Of a stretch of DNA of 64,000 nt, positions 23,751 to 38,311 are shown one piece after another (position 1 is the first letter of the stretch; the number at the start of each line of letters is the position of its first letter). This stretch comes from Paracentrotus lividus. Taxonomy: Eukaryota > Echinodermata > Echinoidea > Camarodonta > Echinidae. The notes below the pieces were generated by a model. The model worked only from the letters and a program-made list of their open reading frames with translations, did no database searches and was not told the DNA's origin. Both the position numbers and the translations under genes were made by a program. The stretch spans positions 37,632,935 to 37,696,934 of the forward strand of contig CALNVZ010003425.1 of assembly GCA_940671915.1 (NCBI GenBank), written 5' to 3'.

Positions 23751-25119
23751 ATGGCTTCATCAGCTTGTCAGAGACGTCAATCTGAAATATGAGAAACATT
23801 TTAAAGATACGATTAATTTTTTCACAAAAATTCAAGAATTCAAGCCAAAATCATTTTATTATGATGATATCAGAATAAAGGAATTAAAACAGAAGGCACA
23901 ATTAGTTAACATTATGGCAATTATCAAATAATGTGATGTTGAGATTAATTTGGAAAATCAAATGTGAAAATAATTACACTGAAGCCCGGCCAAACAACAA
24001 GTTAGATGCAATCCATAACGCTAATAATAGCATTTTGAATTTATACTTTATATGGCTTGCTTCCAGTGCGGGCGATTTGATGTCACGACTGGGGGGGGGG
24101 GGCTTAAAATAGCATTTAGCATTAAATTCAACATTACATTTGCCTCCTTTATTACCTTCACTAGCTGATCACTTTAAAAATCAAGGGAAGCGATCTCCCG
24201 GGAAAAAAAATCGAGGGTTAAAACGGCCATGTCCCCCGGCTTCCCCCGCCAATGGCTTGCATCATATGTCTGTTTGTTGTAGGCCTGCCTATTTTTGTGC
24301 ATTTCTACGCATATCTTTCTTGAGAGCCACCTCAGAAATCCCGCAATCGCGCCTCTAATCCAATAGTCTGTTCATCAGATAGTATACTAAAAGAAATAGT
24401 GGCACATATAATTCTTAGAATTAGAATTGAATTCATTATTTAATGTTGTATTATTGTTTCAGTAACACACGCAAGACAGAATTTATACGCGTTGGTGATT
24501 ATAGTATTAATCCATGTGAAAAAAATAACGATATCTATGAACTGAAAATAAGGAATTCAAAAAGAAGTACTCACACAATAAAATAGGAATCGCAGTATCA
24601 TCAAAACTTCATTTTACGGTATATCGCATCTGCTCCTTACAGTTGCTCATAAATGAATTCACATAATAGATGATGTCCTTTTCGCAATGCGCATGTTATT
24701 CACTCGATGCTATTCACCTTGTATTCACTGCTGTTGCTAGCCGGCATTCACCAGTAATCTATAAGAATGACAGATTCTTGTTCTATAGTAACGAGGTATT
24801 CAATTAGCCTGTAATTAAAGAATGGAGAACAATAATTTGAACCTACAATCGTGAATTTGCATCTTGTCGTGTATTGATGTTATGTATCGTAAGCTTTAAG
24901 ATTGTCAGGTCAAAAACAACCTTGTTGAGAATAATGATCACTTGATTATGTTCGGACATGCCGCTCTAAAATTACAATGGAGATAATAATTGACATTGCA
25001 TCTGGGTGTATTTCAAAAGCTAGTCAGTCATTTCAATTGTAAGCGACATTTCAGCTATGTTATGAAATCCTAGTCGTCATTCTAATGGGTAAACTGAAGG
25101 CTACCTATTAATTTTAAGA

Positions 25120-25275
25120 GCTCGTCCTCGCATCGACGGACTAACATCAATGTGACGGACTAGCTTAAAGCTCGTCCGTCAAGTTGAGAGATTTGGATCC
25201 AGTTGTAAGCTAGTCCGTCTCGACGGACTAACATGACACACTAGCTTTAAAACTAGTCCGTCCACTAACGGACGA
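25120..25275. repeat. Second array of the same palindrome
   Basis: CGGACTAGCTTAAAGCTCGTCCGTC and related units, about five, more diverged than the array at 23328, in the right part of the same element. Confidence 0.75.
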
Positions 25276-25880
25276 GGTTAGGTTTTCAGTGAACCTACCC
25301 CAATTACATTACACATGTAAAGTAATTTTGTTTCAATTTTCTGGTGTTAATATTTTGATATTTCTATTATTACTTTTAGTCTATTCTAGAGCTCTACTTG
25401 ATCTACTGTTAACGATACCAAGAAACTGGAAAGTTGAAACAAAAGTATGGTAAAAGAGATTTACACATTGTCAACTAACCCCGTATGTTTACATACTGTA
25501 ACAATCTACCCCGTATGGTGTAACAACTTACCCCGTATACGGGGTAGGTTGTTACAAAAAAAAATGTCTTCATTAATTAAGCTGTAGTTAATTAGTGTTT
25601 ACATGTTTTCAGGTTTTATGTGCCTCAGGTTTTAGCCAACATAATAGGCTAACTACAGACCCAAAATGGAGTGTGTGAGTAGGCCTACTTTCATTAGAAT
25701 TATCTGGCCCAAAATATGAATTTTGTAACGTCCATACCCGGTCTCCCCTATATATTAAAAACTGTTTTGGATTGATAAGTACAAAACTTTTCCTGACTAT
25801 TAAAGCACAAGACCAGAATCCAGTAAACATGGAACGAACATGGAAACGTTGACGTATTTGTCACATTTGGCTAAAATATA

Positions 25881-25938
25881 GTTAAACCAAAGATTTAAAC
25901 TATGGTTTAACTTAGTACACCTTTGTGAATACGGCCCT
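25881..25938. repeat. Fragment of a GGGCCGTATTC-type MITE with hairpin
   Basis: GTTAAACCA (25881-25889) pairs with TGGTTTAAC (25903-25911); to the right is a terminus-like CTTTGTGAATACGGCCC. No left terminus is visible, so it is a half element. Confidence 0.45.
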
Positions 25939-25950
25939 ATTGGTTTAGGT

Positions 25951-27851
25951 TTTTAGGTGTTTCAGTATAGTCTCACAATGTCAGGTTTTGCTACTTAAGA
26001 TGACCCGATTCAAACCTTACGAAACGCTTCGATGTGTGAAGAATATAATAGTTTTAATAGCATTCTCATCGTTTCCTTGCTCTATATACTGGTCCGATGA
26101 TACCAAATAAAGGTGCTCGTTTTCATACGCACTATTAGGACCCTTCTCTAATCGATATAGGGTTGATATCATATCAAATGAATTCCATAGAACCCCCTTT
26201 GTTAATTTGTATTAAATCAGAAAGAGGATAGGTGAAATCAATCCCCAAAACGATACTGCTAATATGACCTTCCCTTTTCATTAGGAATGATGAGGAAGTT
26301 TAAGAGTAGAGTGGATGGACGTCTATTCGAGTCGCCTTCAACACCAGATGGGCATATCAGATATCAGTGAATTGACACCTTTACGTAATGGCATTGATCA
26401 GAAGTATATTATGAATCCAGTGGCATATTGATGAGGTAGGGATGGGGAGGGGGGTACAAGGGGCCTAGATGCTGGCGATTTGAGCTGCATTCCCCGACTT
26501 ATCATTTGCTCGCTTGCAAATATGGAACATATACGGAAATTCCTGAGTAGGTGTAGGAAGTTCTGTTGATGACTATCATGTCTAAAGAAAAAAAAGTTAA
26601 TATTAACAACCTGGACCAAAGAGGGGAAAAAAATATCAAAAAAAGGTTTAAACAGATGTTAAATAGTTATAATATATTTTGTGCTCCTAGTAGGGAATTT
26701 TCTTCTTTTTAAAAATTTGATTCATTGCCCTCTTCAATCCTGAAGATTCTGACAGGTTTAACTGAGTTATCATGATCTAGAAACATTTCGAAATCTTATA
26801 CGGATAGCGGGACCGATTTGGAAAAAAAAATCAAAAAATCTTTGTCTCTTGTCTGTTATTGCCTCGTAGGCCTAACGTTGTTGTTTTAGGAAATGCACGT
26901 ACGCCACTTAGACATTTCCGTCTTGAAACTCTCACTATATATTAGAGTCTCTTGGGGTAAAAACAGATTAGACAGAAAGAGAGAGAGAGAGAGAGAGAGC
27001 AAAGACAGGAAAAATTAACCCTCAAAAACTTATTTTCATACAATTTATACATGTAGGAGTACAACATTTTTTCCTATCTTTAATTGCTTCTTTACAGATA
27101 AGTTTTTCTTGTTCGGGGTTTAACAATCGAGAAAGTGTAGACATGAACGATCACTACACCTAAAAGCAAACATAACAAGAGTATTTTGTGACACGTCAAA
27201 AATGTGTACAACACGACTTGTTACTTCACAAAAACAAAACAGGGCAGACCACGTTAGAATAAATTAATTCAAAATTATCACATTTAGAATTGTTCAATTT
27301 ACATATCTGTAAAATCAAGTTGCAATATGAAACTTTTGAAGCCTATTATAGCAATTTTCATGGTGAGCGGAATGTACACAGGGACATGTTATTGTGGAAG
27401 GACGAGTAACTGAACTCTAACTTTGATCCCATACCAGGCAACGACATGAAGTTTTGCACAAACTTGCCAAAGCATTCTAGGGCAATAAGTGTTTCTTCGC
27501 ATCATGCCAATTTCTAGATTGTAAAAAACATTTTAAGTTATATTTCTCTGTCCCGTCTTTGTTTTTCAGCAGCGATCTAGTGAGTACAGTTATTTAGCTA
27601 TACCACTAAAATTTGTAGCTTTTGAAATTTGATTAAAATATTTGGACGCAAACAGCTTAAACTATTTGCGAGTGGACTATAAAAGGGACTCGAAACTTGG
27701 GGTGTTAATTTCACACTATGAATTAAAGGATATTCACTCCGAAGCAAGTGGTCGTGCACTTAAATTTGAGTGAGTGTGAGTTCAGCCGTCTCTTTCGCTA
27801 ACTAATTGCAGCCTTATTATATTCACTCGTGTAAAAGTAGTGCTCTGCCGG
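25951..27851. other. Interval without supported gene
   Basis: A pure (GA)n run at 26977-26999. Otherwise AT-rich single-copy-looking sequence without a convincing frame. Confidence 0.5.
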
Positions 27852-28153
27852 AAAAAAAAAAACAGTGTGTCCACACTCATTTCATTTCATTTCATTTTAT
27901 TTTATTTCAACACGGTACAACCTACTTCAGCCAAAGGCTGTTCTTCTGTAGGTCCGTGGACACACTGTGTGGACACACTGTTAAAATTCACCCAGTCGAC
28001 TCATGTGAACACAGTGTCCGAGTCCTTCACTGTGACGACTGTGTGGATTTTGCCCATTTTTTCAGTCTCAGTTCTAGAAAATGTACGACAAATTGTGACC
28101 ACACTGTGACATAGAGTGTTCAAATTTTGTTCACACTGTGGAACACTGGTTTT
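27852..28153. mobile_element. Palindromic CACAGTGTG MITE, copy 2
   Basis: Begins GGAAAAAAAAAAACAGTGTG and ends CACTGTGGAACACTG. It contains GTGAACACAGTGTCCGAGTC and GACTGTGTGGATTTTGCCCA, nearly identical to words in copies 1 and 3. A TTTCA/TTTTA expansion at 27878-27906 interrupts the left part. Confidence 0.72.
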
Positions 28154-28858
28154 TGGATCAGGGTGGACGCCCTATGTGCTCGACATTTTCTTTAATCTAA
28201 CAATAACTTTCCCCCTTTTCACTCGAAAAACAGTTTGTTTTTCATTTAATTTGATGCTTCCATGTGCCCAACATGATGCATTTTCTTCATTGGAGAAGAA
28301 AGCAAGATAAGAAAAAAGAGGTTTTTTGGCGACATCCGATCGGCGCTGGCAAAATGCACGGATGTTTACAACAATTCCCTTTGGCTATCATCAAGGGTGT
28401 AACGAATGTATAAAATGGAATTCAAAGTAATTTTGACCTCCAAGCCGAATGTAGCCATCTTATTGCATTCGTACTGATGATTCAATTTATTGTAGTGGTT
28501 GAGTAATCCCTTCAGGGTATCTTAAACTGTTTTTATATAAATGGTGAACCATTTTGGTGAAATGGTGCGAAAGTAAAAAGGAAATAATTCACATTTGCTT
28601 TATCAAAAAAGAAAATGTAACTGCTTCGATTGGTGTGCAAGGTGTTATTATTCTGAACTTGATTATTTTAATGTTTTATTTTATCTTTTGTCTTACAAAG
28701 ATGTGTTTAAAAATTTAAAATTGCAACCTCCATTTTTTAACAAAACTGCTCATACATTGGATTCAATTTGCCAAAGAATGGTCTTCAACTTTTTCTTTAT
28801 ATGCAATCAAACATCAGGCTATTTTATTAATATTCTATGAGGCTATGCCTACTTTGTA
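28154..28858. other. Interval, nothing recognised
   Basis: AT-rich, without repeats or gene-like frames. Confidence 0.5.
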
Positions 28859-29042
28859 TCAGGCACTGATCCAGAGACGGACTTTTACGGGGTGTGAAAG
28901 GGTACATCAATATTATCTTCTTTTTTTTCGGCCATCGGCTGTCAAGAAGTTCGACATAATACCTATAGGGGTAGGGTGTGGTCGCTCTATCGGCCCGGAA
29001 AAAATTGACAAGCAAAAAAATAAAAAATAAAAATAAAAAAAT

Positions 29043-30602
<1,560 letters not shown>

Positions 30603-30822
30603 CACATCGCATTAAGGGTTGTTTTACGAGGCTTGCTACGATCGTCTGCGTTCGCGGAGCGGGGATGGAGCGGGGATGGCCGCACCCTTTCGGGAACACC
30701 GGGGGGGGGGCTTTCACGAAAGGGTGGGTTGAGGAGGAGAAAAATTAACGCACCCATTCGGGAACACCGGGGGGGCTTTTCTCGAAAGGCTGTGTTTAGT
30801 AGTTTTCTGAACCAGTCGTTTT
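30603..30822. repeat. Repeat copy with GGGAACACCGGGGGG words
   Basis: Matches, in reverse, 33660-33890 and 37310-37530: CGATCGTCTGCGTTCGCGG, GCGGGGATGG, CACCCTTTCGGGAACACCGG, CTTTTCTCGAAAGGC, then TTTCTGAACCAGTCGTTTTT. The word TTCGGGAACACCGG with G-run occurs twice. Unclassified transposon piece. Confidence 0.65.
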
Positions 30823-32102
30823 TTGAAATAATAACAATATAATATTAATACATATCAATTCTAGTTGTAAACTTAAGGGGAAGAGGGCGCTATCACTCTA
30901 CGCAAAGCGAACGCGGCCATAGACTTTTTGTATTTTGCACAGTTTTTTCACTTTGTTTTCTTGATTATGGCGAGCAACTACCTTTTCAAAGAAATGATCA
31001 ACTTGAATAAGTACGCTAAGAGTCTGAATTTTTCAAAAATAGGAATAACTTATTGCAAAGGGGAAAAAAAGTCCTGTCACTTGTGTCAATTCGAAATCCT
31101 AGTAAGATAAAATTCCTGTACAATATGGCCAATTTTGCTCTCAAAATAGCTCATACGCTGCATAGTCATCTTCCTCGATTACGCATAATTATATTACACC
31201 TTAATGATCAAGCAGTTTTTAAAAGCTTGAATTTTCAACTTTCCAAATATGGTACATTCATTTCGATTGGTTAAAAAAAAGTTCTGTCACTTTGAACATT
31301 ATCACAAATGAATCTTTACTCGATGGGTCAATATTTCCGCATATCACATGCATATCGCATGTGGACGGCGTCTTCGCAAGATGTGACAAGATCACTATTT
31401 ATATACACAATCGTTAGGAACATAAATCTATGTGAAATAAAGATTCTGATTACAACTTTAGCACAATGGTGTTATAGGCTTGCCAAAATGTATTTTTCCC
31501 CAATCTGGTCTGAAGCATCTACCTACGAAAAACTATGATAAAAGTTCAATTATTTATTTTATGTCCATGACTAATTTCCTCGAACGGATCGACTGACAAT
31601 TCCATTTTACCGACAGGGAAGTTTTCTTAGGCGAGTTTTTGTACGCTAAGTAATAATTGCATGCAGTTGTCAATCGGTCGCTTCCCGCCGTTAGCGCGGG
31701 TTTTGTTGACATTAATGTAGAGCCGTATAATTTTCTGCGCGGCTAAGCTGCATGTATTTCCACTAAACTCATGAATGTAATTTTGCGTTTCCCCTCCTCA
31801 AATAATGGACGCGTCTTTATGTTAAGATTTAATGTCATACGTTAGATTTACATTTCACGTGGAGTAGAATTGATATGGATTATAATAATAATAATAATAA
31901 TACCCAATATATGTATCGCGCCTTTCCCAAATATAATAGGAGAAATAGAGAAGAGCTTGCATTTTTGTTGATTTTGAAGTTCATAATTCTAGAACCCCCA
32001 AGCATTATAAAACAATTGAATTAAGAGATATAGCGTGTTTTCTATTCTGAATAAATTCACATTTGCATAGATCTAGAAGTTTAGAAGCTCCGTCCAACCA
32101 GC
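30823..32102. other. AT-rich interval
   Basis: Small (ATA)n at 31879-31902. No supported gene. Confidence 0.5.
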
Positions 32103-32331
32103 CTTAAAGGAGGAGTCCGGGCTGAAATTTTTGTACAATTAAGTAAAATTCATCAAGCACAACACAGAAAATTTCATCAAAATTGGATGAAAAATGCATT
32201 TTTTTTAGGTCTTGATTTTTTTGTAAAACAGTTCTTGGCAATTGTCTCATTGTCTCATTTGAATATTCAAATGAGCAAACTGATGATGTCACAGTCCCCC
32301 TACTTAAATATAGTTACAAGACAGTGACCTC

Positions 32332-34667
32332 GCCTCGGCTTTCAGCTACTTTAATACTCAAAATATTTGAATAGAATTAAAAATACCAGAAATGCCCCTT
32401 TAATTATTCAATATATCTTTAAACCCCCAACTTTCTGGCTCGCGCTTCGCGCTCGCTTTGCTTTTTTCGATTAATAAATACAATACAAACATTCTTAAAA
32501 TTAAAGCATCATTATTTAAATGCTATTTTTAGGGCGCTCCCCTATTCATCCGATTCATATTCTCTTTATGCCTCTGGTCTCAATGCCCCCTTTTCAGAAA
32601 AATGCCCGTTTTCCATCGTGACCCCCCCCCCACTTTCAAATTCGTTCTACCGTAAAAATAAAATGGTTTAATTCCCAGTTTAGGTCAGTATAGCCTATAA
32701 TATCGGGATTTTTTAACTCGCGATCGCGCTCGTTTGTCGCTCCGCTCGCAACATTTTTTTTTAAGGGCCCCCCCCCCTCTGGAAATCCTGGATCCGCGCC
32801 TGCCATACATTCGTGATTTTGCCATTTCAGCCCCCCCCCCCCACGATAAACGATCGGATACAATTGCGAAATAAATTATTTAGTTTGAGTGATAACGGAC
32901 CAATTTTAGAAATGAATTATTCTTCACCGGAAGAATTCGCCGCTGAAATAAATTTTGCATTAAATAAAGACAGAACAGAAACAATTGCGGAAGAAATTAT
33001 TTAGTTATGACTGTTAAACGGCCCGACTTTAGAAGCGAAACTCAATCTTTTATCAGTAAGTCCCCTTGATAATTTTGTGAAATAAATTCTCCAAAACAAA
33101 ATTAACAGCAGATGTCTGTTAAATAATAACCCCTCCCCCGCCCCCCCCCCCCCCCCACCCCCCCCCCCCGCCCGCCCCCAAAAAAATCCCCTTATCTGGA
33201 GTATTCAGTCCCAACTATCTTAATCCATTCGCTCTAGCAGTAAAGCTCAATTTTCAGAATAACTAACCTTTTTATTTCGAAACGACTATCATTTCGGAAA
33301 CAACTTATTCTATTTCGGAATAACAACCTTTTTTTCCATTTCGGAATAAGAACGAACTTTCTGATTTTCGGAATAACGAACTTTCTATTTCGGATACGAA
33401 CCTTTCGTAATTTCAGAAATAACGAACCTTCATTTCGAATATACGAACCATTTTTCTATGGAAAACCGAACCTTCAAATAACGAACCACTACCCCCCCCC
33501 CCTGCGAACTACCGACCCCGCACCCGCGGCGACATCGACCAGGGACTATGTCGCTATAGCGCTATGGGGGGGGGGGGGGGGTCTTATTATAACTTCAATA
33601 TCAACAACAAAATCGAAGCTCTCCTCTTTTTTCTCTATTATAATCTATTATTTAATGATAATTCTTCAAAAAAACGACTTGTTCAGAAATACCTAACACC
33701 CCTCGAGAAAAGCCCCCCCCCCCCCCCCCGGTGTCCCGAAGTGGAGCCGTTAATTTACTCCCCACCCTACCCACCCTTACGAAAAACCCGCCCCCCCCCC
33801 CCCCCCCCGCCGTGTTCACGAAAGGTCGGCCATCCCGCGCTCCACCCCCGCTCCCGAACGCAGACGATCGTTGCAAGCCGTTTTACGATCAGGGTACACC
33901 GTCAAAAATTGCCTTCTGTGCACCATAAAAAGAATAAAGTTATGGTAATATCAATCTACGATGGCAAGCTATTGGGCACTGCTAGAGCACCTTACAAGAG
34001 AAAAATAAATTATGAAATACAAATTACTTCTAAAAATGACCATTATATGCATTTAGGGCAAAATTACTGTCTCTTTTTATTTTTTCTGATTTCAGCCTGC
34101 GTATCTTGATTGTTAGCAATCATTCGGCTTGCTTTTCCTATCAGAATTGACTACTAAATGCGATTGTTTAAAAAACTGAAAACCCCAGGAATTTAAGTTA
34201 ATTGGATTTTTGTGAGCATTAACCAAAATGGGTGCCAATTCTGTCAAAAATGTCCTCTCGAAATCGTGGTTTTACGCATAGTTAGAATCACTTGATGAAC
34301 ATTTTTTGTCTGTAAGAACCTTTATATATGCCACAAACTTATAATGTTTACTTCACCCACATCCATTATTTTCAAACAGTTCACGTTACAACGTTGTCAA
34401 ATCACGTTCTGTCAAAAAATGTCCTCCGAAAAATAAACAATTGACTTTACGTATAATAAAAAGTTTGAACCCTATAGAAAAATAAGTTGTGACCTCATCC
34501 TCCAAATTTAAAGCAAATCATTTTACTTGTTAGAAAACATACACAAAAATTGAGGGAAAAACAAAGCACTTTTGTTTTGTCCAGTGAGACATAATTGGCT
34601 GTACTCCTGATCGTAAACACCCTTTAATGTGTTCTAATGTCATCTGGGTTTATGACAGTTGAAAACT
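32332..34667. repeat. Large direct duplication, copy 1 (ends at gap)
   Basis: Collinear with 35911-38311 from GCCTCGGCTTTCAGC to GACAGTTGAAAACT. The copies differ mainly by single-base insertions/deletions, many in homopolymers. Contents in order: a palindromic GGCTCGCGCTTCGCGCTCGC motif, a hAT-like end (about 32760-32801), C-runs, a TTCGGAATAACGAACC minisatellite, the 30603-type repeat in reverse, then AT-rich DNA. Confidence 0.9.
33240..33490. repeat. Minisatellite of TTCGGAATAACGAACC type, copy 1
   Basis: About ten units of roughly 25 bp, core CTATTTTCGGAATAACGAAC, with many small deletions relative to the cleaner array at 36850. Confidence 0.8.
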
Positions 34668-34692
34668 NNNNNNNNNNNNNNNNNNNNNNNNN
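34668..34692. other. Assembly gap, 25 N
   Basis: Exactly 25 undetermined bases directly after duplication copy 1. Confidence 1.
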
Positions 34693-35079
34693 TACTTCTT
34701 GTGTATTTTATTATATGAAACCTATTTATCTCATTTTTTCATATATTGCGTATACAGAAAATCTGTCCCTCATATACTGAAATAAGTAAAGCACTTGTGA
34801 CCTTGAACATTCCAACAAGGATTAATCCGTGTTTTTATGTCCTTGGGGCAGAAATCTTGATAATGGTATTTCATACAATAAAACAAAAAAGTAGGGGGAC
34901 TGAGACATCATCAGTTTGCCAATTTGAAGAACTGTTTCCTAAAAAATTCAAAACCTAAGAAAATTTATAACTTTGCTATTTCTTATCCGATTTTGATGAA
35001 TTTTCAGTGTTGTGCTTTTCCGATTTTTTTACTTTATTTCTTATAATGCAAACTCCAGCCCGGATGAGTCCTTTAAATA

Positions 35080-35910
35080 GAAAAGTAGCATTTTTGTTGA
35101 TATTTGAGCCGTGAGGCACGGACGCTTGTAGTTGGACACAGACACACATACTTGACCCCTTTTTTATATTTTGATAACCGAGCGGTTATCAAAAATCATA
35201 GACGAATGTGACTGGAGGAGACTCGGGGCGCGCCCCTCCACTCCAGTCTCATGCAAAGTCTTAATTTCGTGCAATCTGGCAATACATAGAAAGGAACCAA
35301 AGAAAGTCCAAAACATCGTCGAAGAATGGAGGGGTGAAAGTAGGGAAAACAATGCTTCTCGAACGGAGTCCATGATATGAGATGATTTTATTTCAGACAC
35401 AATTCTTCCGCAGACAGATGCAAGTTTTAAGTTTACGCGGAGGGAAAGTGTGTTGCGTTTTTGATGTTGAAGAACAAAAGAGACCTGCGTTTTATGATAA
35501 TTGCCGACATGCGCGCGTATGACATATTTTTAATGTAGATTACGCGGCGCTTTGATTAGTCGGAAAATTTGTAAACAACTCAACAGTTGTTCTCTATTTT
35601 AAATGCATTCTCCCACGATTGGCTCAGGTATACAATTTGACGCAAGGGTTGCTATCTTTTTATTCTCAGTTCGACATAATTATATTGCAAGATTTCTAAC
35701 ATGACACCAAGTAATCAAACATTAATTTAATCCTCTAATTCTTTCTTCTTTCTTTGTCATTTCTTTTTTTTTCTTCTTGTAATTTAAGATCAAGACTGGG
35801 GCGACTCCGCCCTATATCGACGATATATTTAAGCCTATTGGAGCGGCCGCATTCATGGCATCACTCCGAACTTGAGCTGGGGTGGGGCGGGGGTAGTACA
35901 ACATGGACCT
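35080..35910. other. Interval with two hairpins
   Basis: TTTTGATAACCG (35169-35180) is followed two bases later by its reverse complement CGGTTATCAAAA. About 30 bp further on, CTGGAG...GGGGCGCGCCCC...CTCCAG forms a second one near 35214-35248. A 69-residue frame overlaps both but is not protein-like enough to call. Confidence 0.5.
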
Positions 35911-38311
35911 GCCTCGGCTTTCAGCTACTTTAATACTCAAATAATTTGAATAAGAATTAAAAATACCAGAAAGTGCCCCTTTAATTATTCAATATATCTT
36001 TAAACCCCCAACTTTCTGGCTCGCGCTTCGCGCTCGCTTTGCTTTTTTGTCATTATTGAAATACAAAACACATTCTTAAAATTAAAAGCATCAATTAAAA
36101 TGCTATTTTTAGGGCGCTCCCCCTATTCATTCGAATCCATTTCTCTTTATGCCTCTGGTCTCAATTGCCCCCTTTTCAGGAAAATGCCCGTTTTCCATCG
36201 TGAACCCCCCCCCCACTTTCAAATTCGTTCTACCGTAAAAATAAAATGGTTTAAATTCCCAGTTTAGGTCAGTATGGCCTTAATATCGGGAGTTTTTTAA
36301 ACTCGCGATTCGCGCTCGTTGGTCGCTCCGCTCGCAACATTTTTTTTTAAGTGGGCCCCCCCCCCTCTGGAAAATCCTGGATCCGCGCCTGCCATACATT
36401 CGTGATTTTAAGCCATTTCAGCCCCCCCCCCCCCACCGAATAACGATCGGATACAATTGCGAAATAAATTAATTTAGTTATGAGTGATAACGGACCAATT
36501 TTAGAAATGAACTTATTCTTCACCGGAAGAATTCGCCGCTGAAATAAATTTTGCATTAAATAAAGACAGAACGAAACAATTGCGGAAGAAATTATTTAGT
36601 TATGGACTGTTAAACGCCCGACTTTAGAAGCGAAACTAATTCTTTATCAGTAGAAGTCGCCCTTGATAATTTTGTGAAATAAATTCTCCAAAAATCAAAA
36701 TTTAACAGCAGATGCTGTTAAATAATGACACCCCTCCCCCCCCGGCCCCCCCCCGGCCCCCCCCCCCCGGCCCCCCCAAAAAATTCCCCTTATCTGGAGG
36801 TTATTCAGTCCCAACTATCTTAATCCATTCGCTCTAGCAGTAATAGCTCAATTTTCAGAATAACTAACCTTTTCTATTTTCGGAATAACGAACCTTATTC
36901 TATTATCGGAAAACAAACCTTATTCTATTTTCGGAATAACGAACTTTTCTATTTTCGGAATAACGAACCTTTTCTATTTCGGAATACGAACCTTGTTTAT
37001 TTTCGGAATAACGAACCTTTCATTTTCGGAATAACGAACCTTGTTCTATTTTCGGAATAACGAACCTTTTTCTATTTTAGGAATAACGAACCTTCGAATA
37101 ACGAACACTACCCCCCCCCCTGCGAACTACCGACCCGCAGCGCGGCCGCGGGACTATCGGACCAGGGGACTATTCGGCTATAGCCGCTTGGGGGGGGGGG
37201 GGGGGTCTTAAGTTATGAACTTCAATATCAACAACAAAAATGCAAGCTCTCCTCTTTTTCTCCTATTATAATCTATTATTTAATGATAATTTTCATAAAA
37301 ACGACTTGTTCAGAAAACTACTAAAACCAGCCTCGAGAAAAGCCCCCCCCCCCCCCCCCGGTGTTTCCCGAATGGAGCGTTAATTTTACTCCCCACCTCA
37401 CCCACCCTTTCGAAGAAAGCCCCCCCCCCCCCCCCCCCCCCCCCGTGTTCACGAAAGGGTGCGGCCATCCCGCGCTCCACCCCGCTTCGCGAACGCAGAC
37501 GATCGTTGCAAGCCGTTTTACGTCAGGGTACACCGTCAAAAAATTGCCTTCTGTGCACCATAAAAAAGAAATAAGTTATGGTAATTCAGATCTACGATGG
37601 CAGCTATTGGCACTGCTAGAGACCTTACAAGAGAAAAAATAAATTATGAAATACAAATTACTCTAAAAATGGACCATTATATTGCATTTAGGGCAAAATT
37701 ACTGTCTCATTTTTATTTTTTTCGATTCGAGCCTGCGCATCTTGATTGTTAGCAATCATTCGCTTGCTTTTCCTATCAGAATTGACTACTGAAATGCGAT
37801 TGTTTAAAAAACTGAAAACCCCAGAAATTAGAGTTAATTGGATTTTTGTGAGCATTACCAAAATGGGTGCCAATTCTGTCAAAAATGTCTCTCCGAAATC
37901 GGTGTTTTTTACGCATAGTTAGAATCACTGATGAACATTTTTTTTTGTCGTAAGAACACTTGTATATATGCCACAAACTTATAATGTTTACCTTCACCCA
38001 CATCCATTTATTTCAAACAGTTCACGTTACAACGTTGTCAAATCACGTTCTGTCAAAAATGTTCCTCTCCGAAAAATGAAGCAATTGACTTTACGTATAA
38101 TAAAAAGTTTGAACCCCTTATAGAAAAATAAGTGTGACCTCATGCCTCCAAATTAAAAGCAAATCATTTTACTTGTCTAGAAAACATACACAAAATTGAG
38201 GGAAAACAAAGCACTTTTTGTTTGGTCCAGTGAGACAAAATGGTCGTACCCTGATCGTAAGAACAACCCTTAATGTTCTAATGTCATCTGGTGTTATGAC
38301 AGTTGAAAACT
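35911..38311. repeat. Large direct duplication, copy 2
   Basis: Partner of 32332-34667, same order of parts. The minisatellite here (36850-37110) is better preserved, and C-runs differ in length. It continues without a gap into the A-run at 38312. Confidence 0.9.
36850..37110. repeat. Minisatellite of TTCGGAATAACGAACC type, copy 2
   Basis: About ten units of CTATTTTCGGAATAACGAAC plus CTT. The wording is close to the array at 59720-60050 (CATTTTCGGACGAATGAACC). Confidence 0.88.

Larger units (their letters stand above)
22899..25748. mobile_element. TA-flanked TIR element, family D, with palindrome arrays
   Basis: Left end GGGGAGACCGGGTATGGAAG, right end inverted GGGGAGACCGGGTATGGACG, with TA on both sides (22897-22898, 25749-25750). 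The first 12 bases equal those of family A. Phrase GGGTAGGTTGTTACAA occurs at about 23270 and again in an inverted cluster at 25494-25556, which includes CCCCGTATACGGGG. The interior contains two arrays of the GACTAGC palindrome. No transposase frame in 2.85 kb. Confidence 0.8.
32103..35079. mobile_element. Possible element with ~200-bp inverted ends
   Basis: 32103-32307 and 34870-35079 are inverted copies: TTAAAGGAGGAGTCCGGGCTG versus, inverted, TTTAAAGGACTCATCCGGGC, both followed by CAAGCACAACAC..GAAAATT, TCATCAAAAT and CAAACTGATGATGTC..AGTCCCCCTAC. They may be the two ends of one element or two separate copies. The inside holds one copy of a duplicated block and an assembly gap, so the link is uncertain. 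Confidence 0.45.

Noticed and set aside
33564-34109. 181-residue frame
   Set aside because: It runs through C-runs and duplicated repeat DNA in a region with probable sequence errors; no recognisable domain.
35164-35400. Short gene on either strand
   Set aside because: Both frames are open by chance across a hairpin-rich stretch; no domain, splice or start context supports them.
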